DNA of 24,934 bases from CAYWNK01 sp047639615 (lineage in GTDB: Bacteria > Planctomycetota > UBA1135 > GCA-002686595), in the NCBI GenBank assembly GCA_047639615.1, contig JBLIOL010000038.1, forward strand, positions 1 through 24,934, written 5' to 3'. The notes below the pieces were generated by a model. The model worked only from the letters and a program-made list of their open reading frames with translations, ran no database searches and was not told the origin of the DNA. How positions within the stretch are numbered: position 1 is the stretch's first letter; each line of letters opens with the position of its first letter. Shown one piece after another: positions 16,382 to 23,365 of this stretch. The translations under genes were made by a program, and so were the position numbers.

Positions 16382-17434
16382 CTACTCGAAGCTGGCGTAG
16401 TAGCGGTGGTACATGCCCACCGGCTCGCGGCCCTTGGAACGGAACTCGGCGTCCACGAAGTACAGGGGCAGACGCGAGTCGCCGCCTTCGCGGGGCTTGG
16501 CGCGCATGCGCACCTCGAGCTCGTCTCCCACTTCCGCCATGAAGGGCGGCATGGGGAAGAAGGCCTGACGCCAGTGCGTCTTGGGCGCGTGGGGAGCGGT
16601 GGAGAGCATCACGCCGGGGGCGAGCTCCGCATCGAACCAGCCGGCCAAGCCGTGCACCATGCCGGTCTTGGTGATCTTGAGCGTAGTCGTGCCGTCGAAC
16701 CAGAAAGACTCGCCTTCGCCGTACTCGCAGTCGAGGCTCGCGACGCGACCCGTGGTGCTGGAGAGCGAAGCGGCGCCGATGCCGGGCGAGGTCTGCAGCA
16801 GATCGCGCAGCTCGTGCTCGTACATGGGCGTGTAGTCGAGGCCGTAGAGGCGTTGGCTCCACATGCCGAGGCCGTGGTGGCGATCGAGCAAGCCGTCGGA
16901 GACGACGGCTAGGTCGAGGTGCACTACGCTCGGGATGATCTGACCGGATTGGGAGAGGTGCTTGTCGCGCGCGACGAGCACGGACTCCCACATGCACTCG
17001 GCCAGGGCGAAGTAGCCCATCCACTCGGAGACCAGCAGGTCGACCGGGTCGGCCAGGGAGAGGGACTCGGCCCAGACCCGGTGTACGGTGACTTTGTCGC
17101 CGCAGCCGTTGGCGATGGCGATGCGCTCGGCGATCTCGGCCATGGGGGAGGCCTCCACCGCGTGCACGTGGCGCGCGCCGGCCTTGGCGGCGAAGCACGA
17201 GAGCACGCCGGAGCCAGCGCCCACGTCGAGCACGACCGTCTCGGGGGTGATCAGGGTCTCGAGCGCGCGCCGGTAGGCGTCCGTACGCACGTGGTCGGCC
17301 AGCATGACCCGGTGGACTCCGGCATCCGCGTAGGAGTCGAAGTAGTCGTGGTCGGCTGAGGAAGGTCCCTGGGGACCGGGGGCGGGTTCGCCGTGTTCAA
17401 TGAACTGGGCGAGCACGGGGTCGTCTTCTTGCAT
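16382..17434 (-). CDS. Protein arginine N-methyltransferase, eukaryote-like
   Basis: Product of 350 residues, close to the PRMT1 core in length. All PRMT hallmarks are present in order: YFDSYADAGVHRVMLADHVRT (31-51), the SAM-binding motif VVLDVGAGSGVLSCFAAKAGA (67-87), acidic E94 in VEAS for the ribose, the double-E loop SEWMGYFALAE with E137 and E146 that bind the guanidino group, and the THW loop (286-288) before a beta-barrel C-terminus. The match to human PRMT1, recalled from memory, is strong. Type I-like arginine methylation is expected, but mono- versus dimethylation and the substrates cannot be read. There is no signal peptide, so it is cytosolic. The upstream gap of 73 bases is shared with the divergent HTH-TM gene. 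A purine-rich GGATGGA lies a few bases before the ATG and may serve as ribosome-binding site. Eukaryote-type PRMTs are uncommon in bacteria. Confidence 0.93.
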   Translation of the reverse strand: MQEDDPVLAQFIEHGEPAPGPQGPSSADHDYFDSYADAGVHRVMLADHVRTDAYRRALETLITPETVVLDVGAGSGVLSCFAAKAGARHVHAVEASPMAEIAERIAIANGCGDKVTVHRVWAESLSLADPVDLLVSEWMGYFALAECMWESVLVARDKHLSQSGQIIPSVVHLDLAVVSDGLLDRHHGLGMWSQRLYGLDYTPMYEHELRDLLQTSPGIGAASLSSTTGRVASLDCEYGEGESFWFDGTTTLKITKTGMVHGLAGWFDAELAPGVMLSTAPHAPKTHWRQAFFPMPPFMAEVGDELEVRMRAKPREGGDSRLPLYFVDAEFRSKGREPVGMYHRYYASFE

Positions 17435-17495
17435 CGGTTATCCATCCCTGGCGGCTGTCCGCGGAAGGCGGCTGGAAGGCCAGGGGGTGGGAGAG

Positions 17496-17501
17496 TCTAA
17501 T
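17496..17501 (+). promoter_or_regulatory. Candidate -10 box (TCTAAT) for a leaderless transcript
   Basis: TCTAAT matches the TATAAT consensus at five of six positions and ends six bases before the ATG at 17508, the spacing expected for leaderless mRNA. The -35 position (17473-17478, TGGAAG) is a poor match. Confidence 0.35.
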
Positions 17502-17507
17502 CACCAT

Positions 17508-18800
17508 ATGGCTGGTAAAGACCCCATGGATCCCGGAACCCCGCTCGGTGTCGCGCAAGCGGCCCGCTTAGCGGGTGTGGCCCAGGGCCAGCTACGCGAC
17601 CTGATGGAGGCGGGGAAGCTGCTCTTTGAGGTCCAGCGCCGGAAGGGCAAGGAAGTCCAATTGGTGCGCTATGTGGACCTGATGGAAGCCTTCCCGGAGC
17701 GCTTCGGGGTGCCGGAGCCGGCGCCTGAACCGGCTCCGGAGCGAGCTCCTGAGCCGGAGTCTGTGTCGGGACTCTCCACGGATCCGGCGATACTTGAGGA
17801 GGCTCAGCGCATCCTCGGCGGCCAGCTGGAGGACCTCACGGACCAGCGTCGGCGACTGCGCGAACAGGGCGATGAGCTGCGTCAGAGGCTGATTCTGGTG
17901 GAACAGGAGCGTCAAGCGTCGACGGCAGGCCTGTTGATGATGCAGAGGCGCATGCTCGAATTGGAGGCGGGACCGGTGGTCTCACTGGCACCGGCGATGC
18001 ACCGCAGGCCGAGCACTTGGGGGGCCCTGGCCGGGGTGGTCTTGCTGCTCATGACCTGGTCGAGCGTGGCGGACATGCGCTCGGCTTTGGCTGCGGAAGG
18101 TAAAGACGCGGCGGACCGGGTAGGCGACCTGCAGCGCGTGCTCACAGACCAGGAAAGCCGCGCCGAAGGAGAGCGCCTCGAGGCATCCGCTGAACTCGAT
18201 AAGTTGGGCCAGCGGCTGAACGATCGCGACCGGGCCATGCTCGAGGCGCAGGCTACGGCCAAGTCCGATCGGGAGGGTTTCCAGGCGAGTTTGGAGGCTG
18301 CCCAGGAGGCGACCCGGGTTGGGCAGGCGGTCCTGGCGGATGAATTGCGGCTCGAAAGGGAGCGCTCGGCCCAAGATCGGGAAGGGGCGCTCCAGGATCG
18401 GGCCGAGTCGGAGCAGCGTATAGAAGTCCTGCGCGAGCAAGCGGACCAGGCCTGGTTGCGGCTGGACGATGAGCGCCGCAAGGCCGGTGAGCAGGCCGTG
18501 CGCGACGCACAGCGTTTGGAGCAGAGCCTGGGGCAGGCGCGGGCCGCCCGGCTCGAAATGGGGCAGCGGCTCGACCAGTTGAGCGGGGCCTTGCAGAGCA
18601 CCGAGGAGCGTGCGCGTGCCACCCAGGCCCAGCTCGAGCTAGAGCGCAGCGCCCGCGCCAGGCTGGCGGAGTACATGCATGGCAGGCCTGGTGCCCGGCG
18701 GCCCCCGCCCTACGGGCCGGTGGAGCTGTTTCTGCGGGTGTCTCGGACGCTAGCTCCGGGGCTGGGGCAGAAGCCCAGCGGAGAATCCCAGGACTTCTAG
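17508..18800 (+). CDS. HTH / coiled-coil / single-TM protein (paralogue A)
   Basis: Product of 430 residues; the start at 17508 is chosen because codons before it are unlike the protein and run into the methyltransferase gene. Residues 12-65 form a MerR/excisionase-like helix-turn-helix (GVAQAARLAGVAQGQLRDLM followed by a wing ending LMEAFP). Next come a Pro/Glu-rich linker (about 68-86), a cytoplasmic coiled coil (about 95-153), one membrane helix (about 170-187, GALAGVVLLLMTW) and a ~200-residue Ala/Glu/Arg/Gln coiled coil on the far side, ending in a short Pro-rich tail. The predicted topology is HTH inside, coiled coil outside, reminiscent in layout of membrane-tethered regulators or RodZ but not homologous as far as I can tell. 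The layout and the HTH and TM sequences match the gene at 21202. A zinc-finger gene follows 45 bases later. The function is unknown; a membrane-linked DNA-binding role is inferred. Confidence 0.85.
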   Translation: MAGKDPMDPGTPLGVAQAARLAGVAQGQLRDLMEAGKLLFEVQRRKGKEVQLVRYVDLMEAFPERFGVPEPAPEPAPERAPEPESVSGLSTDPAILEEAQRILGGQLEDLTDQRRRLREQGDELRQRLILVEQERQASTAGLLMMQRRMLELEAGPVVSLAPAMHRRPSTWGALAGVVLLLMTWSSVADMRSALAAEGKDAADRVGDLQRVLTDQESRAEGERLEASAELDKLGQRLNDRDRAMLEAQATAKSDREGFQASLEAAQEATRVGQAVLADELRLERERSAQDREGALQDRAESEQRIEVLREQADQAWLRLDDERRKAGEQAVRDAQRLEQSLGQARAARLEMGQRLDQLSGALQSTEERARATQAQLELERSARARLAEYMHGRPGARRPPPYGPVELFLRVSRTLAPGLGQKPSGESQDF

Positions 18801-18836
18801 CAGTTCTGGTCAGAGGTGCCCGAGGTGGAACTCGAT

Positions 18837-18841
18837 AGGAG
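18837..18841 (+). promoter_or_regulatory. Shine-Dalgarno AGGAG deciding the start at 18846
   Basis: AGGAG lies four bases before the in-frame GTG at 18846. It favours that start over the GTG at 18816, which has none, and the ATG at 18858, which is too far away. It is one of the few clear ribosome-binding sites in the window. Confidence 0.5.
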
Positions 18842-18845
18842 TCTT

Positions 18846-19349
18846 GTGCGTGAATCCATGCAAGTCCACACCTCGCCGCTCGAATCGCAGTCCGAATCGC
18901 CCGTGCTCGTGCCCGCGGCCCAGGCCAAGGCCAAGGAGGCTTGCCGCGAATGCGGCAAGCTCTTCAGCCGTCGCGGTCTCGCTGGCCATATGCGGCTCAA
19001 GCACGGCATTCAGGCCGTGCCCAAGTCGGCCTTGCCGGCAGAGGTGCCCGGGCTTGCCAAGGCGCTCACGGCCATGACCGCCGCCCTCGCGCGCATCGAA
19101 GCACGGCTGAGCTCGCTTGAGGAGCTAGCCTCCGCCCAGGCCAGTGGCCAAGCACCGGAACTCGCCGCGGAACTGCGCGAGGTGTTGGCCAAGATCGACA
19201 AGTACCGCAGCGCTGCGCCCGAAGAGGACGCCATCGCCTGCGCCGCACGCTTCAGGCGTCTCGGCCTCTTGCGCCGTCGCCAGGCCGAGCTGCTTTACGA
19301 ACTGGGCACCGAGGGTGCCGTGACGCCCGACGAATTGCTCGGCGCCTAG
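18846..19349 (+). CDS. Small protein with C2H2-like zinc finger and coiled coil
   Basis: Product of 167 residues from the GTG at 18846. After a short polar N-terminus, residues 33-53 carry CRECGKLFSRRGLAGHMRLKH: Cys33 and Cys36, then His48 and His53 (C-x2-C-x11-H-x4-H), one residue shorter between the pairs than the usual C2H2 finger but with the Phe and Leu core positions kept. Residues about 65-130 are Ala/Leu/Glu-rich and likely coiled coil (ALARIEARLSSLEEL). The C-terminus is a short helical region (RFRRLGLLRRRQAELLYELG). It may bind DNA or RNA, or use zinc only for folding. It follows the HTH-TM gene in the same direction and converges on the DUF2293-like gene, sharing CTAG for both stops. 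No specific family is recognised. Confidence 0.75.
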   Translation: MRESMQVHTSPLESQSESPVLVPAAQAKAKEACRECGKLFSRRGLAGHMRLKHGIQAVPKSALPAEVPGLAKALTAMTAALARIEARLSSLEELASAQASGQAPELAAELREVLAKIDKYRSAAPEEDAIACAARFRRLGLLRRRQAELLYELGTEGAVTPDELLGA

Positions 19350-19939
19350 GAGCCCTCTGCCGCAAGCGCGCAGGCCAGCGGGCAGAGTGTGGGATCGCGG
19401 GGCAAGCCCAGGCGATACTCGTTCAAGGTAGAGAGGGCTCGCTCGAGTACGCGCTCGCGCACTCCGCGGGCGCCGCGACGGGGCATGCCTTCGGAATCCA
19501 GATGGCGGCCCAGCCAGAGTACGAGGGCTTGTTCGAGATCCTTGGCCATCAACGAACGTCCACCGTCGGCCAGGGGCTCGCGGCCGAGGGATTCGGCCAC
19601 GGCGCGGGCTAGGGCCTTGGCCAGGGCTCGATGCCTGGGGGCGAAATCGAGCAGCTCTACGATGCGTTGCAGTAGGGGCGAGTTGGCTAGGTTCTCCTCC
19701 GCGCTGCGCAGGCGCCTCTCGGGAACCCAGACGGCGCAGGTGAAGCGGCTGCGGGTGCCCGTGTTGGTCACGCACCAGGAGGGTCCTGCAGCCAAGAGGC
19801 GCGGAATGCGCGCATCCCCCGCGGAAACGCGCTTCCAGCCGGCGGGCACGAATCGCAGCTCGCCGTTCTCCAGCATGACCTGGCCCTTGGCCGGGCCCGG
19901 CTGGACCACGAGGCGCTTATTCGCGAGGACCTGGTTCAT
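19346..19939 (-). CDS. DUF2293-like small protein, coupled to the secreted protein gene
   Basis: Product of 197 residues. The start at 19939 is chosen because its ATG overlaps the TGA stop of the upstream gene (ATGA), a common coupling arrangement; the longer frame to 20023 only reads antisense-like sequence inside that gene. Residues 28-77 (ELRFVPAGWKRVSAGDAR, then AAGPSWCVTN and CAVWVPERRL) recall the DUF2293 pattern of a P-x-GW...GDA...AAGP-x-W...VW-P motif. I make this comparison from memory, so it is tentative. The rest is helical and charged, with several Arg/Lys clusters and no signal peptide or membrane segment, so it is probably cytosolic and might bind nucleic acid. It is odd that such a protein is coupled to a secreted one; co-regulation without functional linkage is possible. 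Confidence 0.75.
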   Translation of the reverse strand: MNQVLANKRLVVQPGPAKGQVMLENGELRFVPAGWKRVSAGDARIPRLLAAGPSWCVTNTGTRSRFTCAVWVPERRLRSAEENLANSPLLQRIVELLDFAPRHRALAKALARAVAESLGREPLADGGRSLMAKDLEQALVLWLGRHLDSEGMPRRGARGVRERVLERALSTLNEYRLGLPRDPTLCPLACALAAEGS

Positions 19940-20991
19940 GGGCAGAAGACCACGCTCACACCGTCGGTGAAGTTGGACGTGGGCGTCGGGTTTGCGTCGC
20001 GGTACCAACAGGTAAAGTTCCAAGTTTCGCCCGGCTGCACGGCGGCGGCGGGGCTGAGCGGGATGTTGTCCAGGTCCACGGGGATGCTGAAGAGACCGCT
20101 ATTGATCTGACCCACTTGGCCATTGAAGCGCGCGATGCTGCCACCCACGCATAGGTTGCCTTGACTGCCGCCGGGATTGGCGATGAAGGCCTGGGTGCGG
20201 CTGCCGAGGAAATAGGCGAACTGCCCGTTGGGCAGACCGTTGGCTTCCAGACCGAAGCCTGCGTCTTGGATGCGCGTGCTGCCGGTCGCGCTGATCCCGC
20301 CGGTGCCACCGGTCGAGTTGACGTTGGCCATGCAGTAGTTGACTGGCGCGGGGCAGCTCCAGTCGGCGACCAAGGATCCGTCCAAGCTGATGGAGCCCGA
20401 GACGCCGGAGGCCGCGTCGGCGAAGTTGAAGGTGCCCATCAGGCCGGCGACCAGATGCACGTTCGTGCCGCTCTGGGTCACGTTGCCGCTGATGGGGTTG
20501 GGGTCGCTGCTAAGACCGGTCAGGTCCTGCACTGTTTGAGAGCCCACCAAGGGCGTGATGGTCATGGTGCCGCTGAGGGCGGTGGTGATGGCGTCGGTGT
20601 CGAAGTTGCCGTTGGCCATGACGCCTGCGGCCGGCGGGGTGGTGAAGCGCAGTGTCAGATTCGTGATGTCGATCACGGCCAGGTCAGGCAGGAACGCGAA
20701 GGTGTTCGGAATCCGAGCGGATATGTCCGGGATGACCGCGGCCACACCGCCGATGGAAAGCTTGATGGTCTCGATGCTCTGTGAGCCGCGGGTCAGGCGC
20801 ACACCCTGGTCGCCGGCCAGCTGGAATTGGTTGCTGGGGTTGCCGAGCAGCGGACCCAGGCTGGTGGTGCCGCTCCAGGTCCATTGGGACGCGGCCTGGT
20901 CGATGTCGTAGAGGACCGAGTTCTGAGCATTGGCGGCGGATGCAAAGAGGGCGGTGGCCAGGGTCAGACGCAGTGCGGTGCGGATCAGCAT
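19936..20991 (-). CDS. Secreted protein with lineage-typical C-terminal domain
   Basis: Product of 351 residues from the ATG at 20991, chosen because it opens a clear Sec signal peptide (MLIRTALRLTLATALFASAANA, with cleavage after ANA near residue 22). No Shine-Dalgarno is visible. The mature N-terminal part (23-215) is beta-rich, with Thr/Ser/Asn-rich strands, and not recognised. Residues about 218-349 form a separate domain beginning NYCMANVNSTGG, with NPGGSQGNLCVGGSIARF, then GETWNFTCWYRD and NFTDGVSVVF at the end. I associate this domain with the C-termini of many extracellular proteins in Poly30/Saltatorellus-like planctomycetes (recalled, not searched). Three of its Cys residues could form disulfides outside the cell. 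It may act in sorting or surface attachment, as PEP-CTERM-like tails do, but this one lacks a terminal hydrophobic helix. It is transcribed divergently from the gene at 21202. Confidence 0.85.
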   Translation of the reverse strand: MLIRTALRLTLATALFASAANAQNSVLYDIDQAASQWTWSGTTSLGPLLGNPSNQFQLAGDQGVRLTRGSQSIETIKLSIGGVAAVIPDISARIPNTFAFLPDLAVIDITNLTLRFTTPPAAGVMANGNFDTDAITTALSGTMTITPLVGSQTVQDLTGLSSDPNPISGNVTQSGTNVHLVAGLMGTFNFADAASGVSGSISLDGSLVADWSCPAPVNYCMANVNSTGGTGGISATGSTRIQDAGFGLEANGLPNGQFAYFLGSRTQAFIANPGGSQGNLCVGGSIARFNGQVGQINSGLFSIPVDLDNIPLSPAAAVQPGETWNFTCWYRDANPTPTSNFTDGVSVVFCP

Positions 20992-21201
20992 GGTAATTTG
21001 GTGAGAGAAGCCGTGGGAGGAGGCAGTGCTGAGGCTACTCCAAGTCCCAGGAACTGAGGAGGGCGGAGCTGATCTGGTCTCGAGATCTCCCACTTGGGCA
21101 CGCTCCCTGGGGCTTCACATGTGGGGTTCGCCTGAATTGGGACTCCCCTGATATCTCGGGGAAACGCTCTGCCACTGGAAGCGCGCGGCGCATTTGGTTC
21201 A

Positions 21202-22770
21202 ATGGGCGACGTGGTGGACAACAAGGACATGGAGACCCTGCTGACGATCGGTGAGGCGGCCGAGCTCGCGGGCGTGGCGCTGATCGATCTCCGCGAGAGC
21301 ATTCGTTTGGGGCGTCTCAGGACGATCCGAGCCCAGCGCATGGGGGATGAGCTGTCGCTGCTCTCCCTGGCGAACCTGATCGAGGTTTACCCCGCTGCGG
21401 GGACCAGGCCGCACCAGCCCGAGCGCACGCTCTTGGAGCGTGGCATCGAGCTGGTGCAGCCCCTTCCGGAGCCCCAGCCCCTTCCGGAGCCCGTGCAGGA
21501 GCCGGCACCCGAAGCGCTTCCGGAGACGCCCGCGGCCGTCCAGAGGGATCCACGCGAGTTGCCCCATGTGGCTCGCGAGGTGGAGCAGCTCGAGCAGAGA
21601 ATCGAAGAGCTCAAGTCCCAGGTGCAAAAGGCTCGCAAGCGTAATCAGAGCCTGCTGCTCAATCTGGAGACGGCCAGTGCTGACGCACAGCGCGTGCTTG
21701 ACGATGGAGCCCAACCGGCCCTGCGACGCAGCCGCCTGCGCGACCGCGTGCAGCGTGAGCAGAAGAGTCTGGACAAGGAACTGAGTCAGGTGGGTGGCGG
21801 GTCCCCCGTTCTCGCTTGGATGGTGGGTAGCGCGGCGGTCATCGGCGGTGTACTGCTGATGACCTGGGCGCGCAGCCCAGTTTACGCCGCTGCCCGAGCG
21901 CCTGCCATTCCGCAGGTTGATCAAGCTGGCATACGCCTGAAGGCGGTCTTGGCCTCCCTGCTTGAGGGCGCGGCGGAGTCCGACCGAATCGCCGAGAAAG
22001 AGGCTTCTCTCGCCGTATTGCGGGCGCTCGAGGCCAAAACTGTAGCGCAGCCCGAGGTGCAACTCGCACCTCTCGAGGCGAACGTGCCTGCCACGGTGCC
22101 TGCCACGGTGCCTGCCATCGTGCCTGCCATCGTGCCGTCGAGCGTGCCCAAGACTATTCTCGCGCTCGATTCCGAGTCCGAGCCTGAGCGTGAGGTTGTT
22201 TTCTTAGCGCCCAGCGCTGCGCCGACGATCACTCCGAGCGAGCATCCGGCGCAAGCTGCCGAAACTGCGACGGGGCAGAGTTGCGAGGTGTATCCCTTAA
22301 CCCGCGCCGATCAGCCCCTGCGCGAGGTGCTCGGACCCTGCCTTGGTAATTGGAACCCGAGCGAAGAAGTCGTGGTCGGCAGCCATCGCCGCGGCGGCAA
22401 GACCTGGTGCCGACATCACTTTGTGATCGCCAGCGAGTTGGGTGGTTCCGTGGTGCGCGCCAAGTCGATCGCCGAATTCGCCGATCGCGAGGGTTTGATC
22501 GCACCGCTTATGCAGCGGCGCTTGGATCATGCTGCGAGTGCCTTCCTGTCCGAGCGCGCGGGGGTTTGGATCGAGTCGGGCTTTGAGTCCGGCACGCCGC
22601 TCGACCACGTGGCCACGCGCTTGGTGGGGAGCGATCGCTGGAGCCTGGAATCCTGGGCGCGCCTATTGGACGAGCAGGGTGAGGTGCAGCGCCGGCGTTT
22701 CCGCATGCAGCTCGAGCTGGGCGGTGCGGCCTTCTTGGACCGTGAGCTGAAGTTCGAGTGGCTCGACTGA
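21202..22770 (+). CDS. HTH / coiled-coil / single-TM protein (paralogue B)
   Basis: Product of 522 residues from the ATG at 21202; an in-frame ATG at 21229 is an alternative and neither has a good Shine-Dalgarno. Residues 13-64 form a HTH close to that of the gene at 17508 (TIGEAAELAGVALIDLRESI, ending LIEVYP). Then come a Pro/Glu-rich linker (about 85-110, partly from an exact 18-bp duplication), a coiled coil (about 120-198) and a membrane helix (about 202-222, VIGGVLLMTWA), matching GVVLLLMTW of paralogue A. The outer part differs: a helical stretch, a Val-Pro-Ala-Thr repeat (about 294-310) and a ~165-residue globular C-terminus with three Cys (near 360, 379 and 402) around GSHRRGGKTWCRHHF. 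That domain is unrecognised and may sense or bind something outside the cytoplasm (inference). It converges with the gmhB-like gene. Confidence 0.85.
   Translation: MGDVVDNKDMETLLTIGEAAELAGVALIDLRESIRLGRLRTIRAQRMGDELSLLSLANLIEVYPAAGTRPHQPERTLLERGIELVQPLPEPQPLPEPVQEPAPEALPETPAAVQRDPRELPHVAREVEQLEQRIEELKSQVQKARKRNQSLLLNLETASADAQRVLDDGAQPALRRSRLRDRVQREQKSLDKELSQVGGGSPVLAWMVGSAAVIGGVLLMTWARSPVYAAARAPAIPQVDQAGIRLKAVLASLLEGAAESDRIAEKEASLAVLRALEAKTVAQPEVQLAPLEANVPATVPATVPAIVPAIVPSSVPKTILALDSESEPEREVVFLAPSAAPTITPSEHPAQAAETATGQSCEVYPLTRADQPLREVLGPCLGNWNPSEEVVVGSHRRGGKTWCRHHFVIASELGGSVVRAKSIAEFADREGLIAPLMQRRLDHAASAFLSERAGVWIESGFESGTPLDHVATRLVGSDRWSLESWARLLDEQGEVQRRRFRMQLELGGAAFLDRELKFEWLD
21457..21492 (+). 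repeat. Exact 18-bp tandem duplication in the Pro/Glu linker
   Basis: Two identical adjacent 18-base copies (21457-21474 and 21475-21492), each encoding QPLPEP. The identity at DNA level suggests recent slippage within a linker that tolerates length change. Confidence 0.8.
22084..22143 (+). repeat. 12-bp tandem repeat encoding VPAT/VPAI
   Basis: Four near-identical copies of GTGCCTGCCAYS (22084-22131), then a fifth diverged copy to 22143, encode a Val-Pro-Ala-Thr/Ile spacer in the outer part of paralogue B. It is probably an extended linker between the membrane and the C-terminal domain, and a likely site of length variation. Confidence 0.8.
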
Positions 22771-22789
22771 GTCCAGCGGCTGGGAGCGG

Positions 22790-23353
22790 CTAGTCGGCCA
22801 GAATGAGCGCTGCGGCGCCCGTTAGATCGTCAACCACAAGCGGCGCGTCGCCGCCTGCGAGGGCGCTTTGCTCCTGCGCGCTGCCCTTGCCGGTGCGGAC
22901 CAGAATGCTGCGTGTACCGGCGGCTTCGCCGGCCACTAGATCGCGTAGGGAGTCGCCCACCATCCAGGACGTGGCCAGGTCCAGCTTCAGTTGCTCGGCC
23001 GCGCGCAGCAGCATGCCCGGTGCGGGCTTGCGGCAGTCGCAGTCCTGGCGGAAGGGTGCTTCGCCGGCATCCGGGTGGTGCGGGCAGAATTCGATGCCGT
23101 CCAGGCTCACGCCCTCGGTCGCTAGCACGCTCTGCATGCGCGCGTGGATGGCGTCTAGGGTGTCGAGGCTCAGCATGCCGCGCGCAACCCCGGATTGGTT
23201 GGTGATGATCACCAGGGCGTAGCCCGCGCTGGCTAGCTCGCGCAGGGCTGCGGCCACGCCGGGAATGAGCTCAAAGTCGTCCGGGTCCGAGAGGTAGTCC
23301 ACCTCACGGTTGATAGTGCCATCACGGTCTAGGAAAACGGCGGGGCGCAACAT
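22790..23353 (-). CDS. gmhB: GmhB-type heptose 1,7-bisphosphate phosphatase (HAD)
   Basis: Product of 187 residues, the normal length for GmhB, a cytosolic HAD phosphatase that removes the C7 phosphate from D-glycero-D-manno-heptose 1,7-bisphosphate in ADP-heptose synthesis for lipopolysaccharide. Motif I is FLDRDGT (D9, D11), motif II IITNQSG (49-55), motif III the Lys in CRKPAPGML (K109) and motif IV MVGDSLRDL (D134). The structural zinc site CPHHP (C90, H92) with DCDC (C105, C107) separates it from other HAD proteins. The related N-terminal domain of HisB is a possible alternative, but no histidine gene is nearby. The gene starts 12 bases after the PEGA lipoprotein stop, so the two form an operon. 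Anomer specificity cannot be judged. Confidence 0.93.
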   Translation of the reverse strand: MLRPAVFLDRDGTINREVDYLSDPDDFELIPGVAAALRELASAGYALVIITNQSGVARGMLSLDTLDAIHARMQSVLATEGVSLDGIEFCPHHPDAGEAPFRQDCDCRKPAPGMLLRAAEQLKLDLATSWMVGDSLRDLVAGEAAGTRSILVRTGKGSAQEQSALAGGDAPLVVDDLTGAAALILAD

Positions 23354-23365
23354 GCCTTGGGCTCG

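Noticed and set aside
17712..17739. Perfect 10-bp inverted repeat inside paralogue A
   Set aside because: It arises from repeated Pro/Glu codons (CCGGAGCCGG and CCGGCTCCGG) in the linker; a coding explanation is sufficient.
20161..20784. 207-codon open frame on the + strand
   Set aside because: Antisense to the secreted protein, Gly/Val/His-rich, with no start signal.
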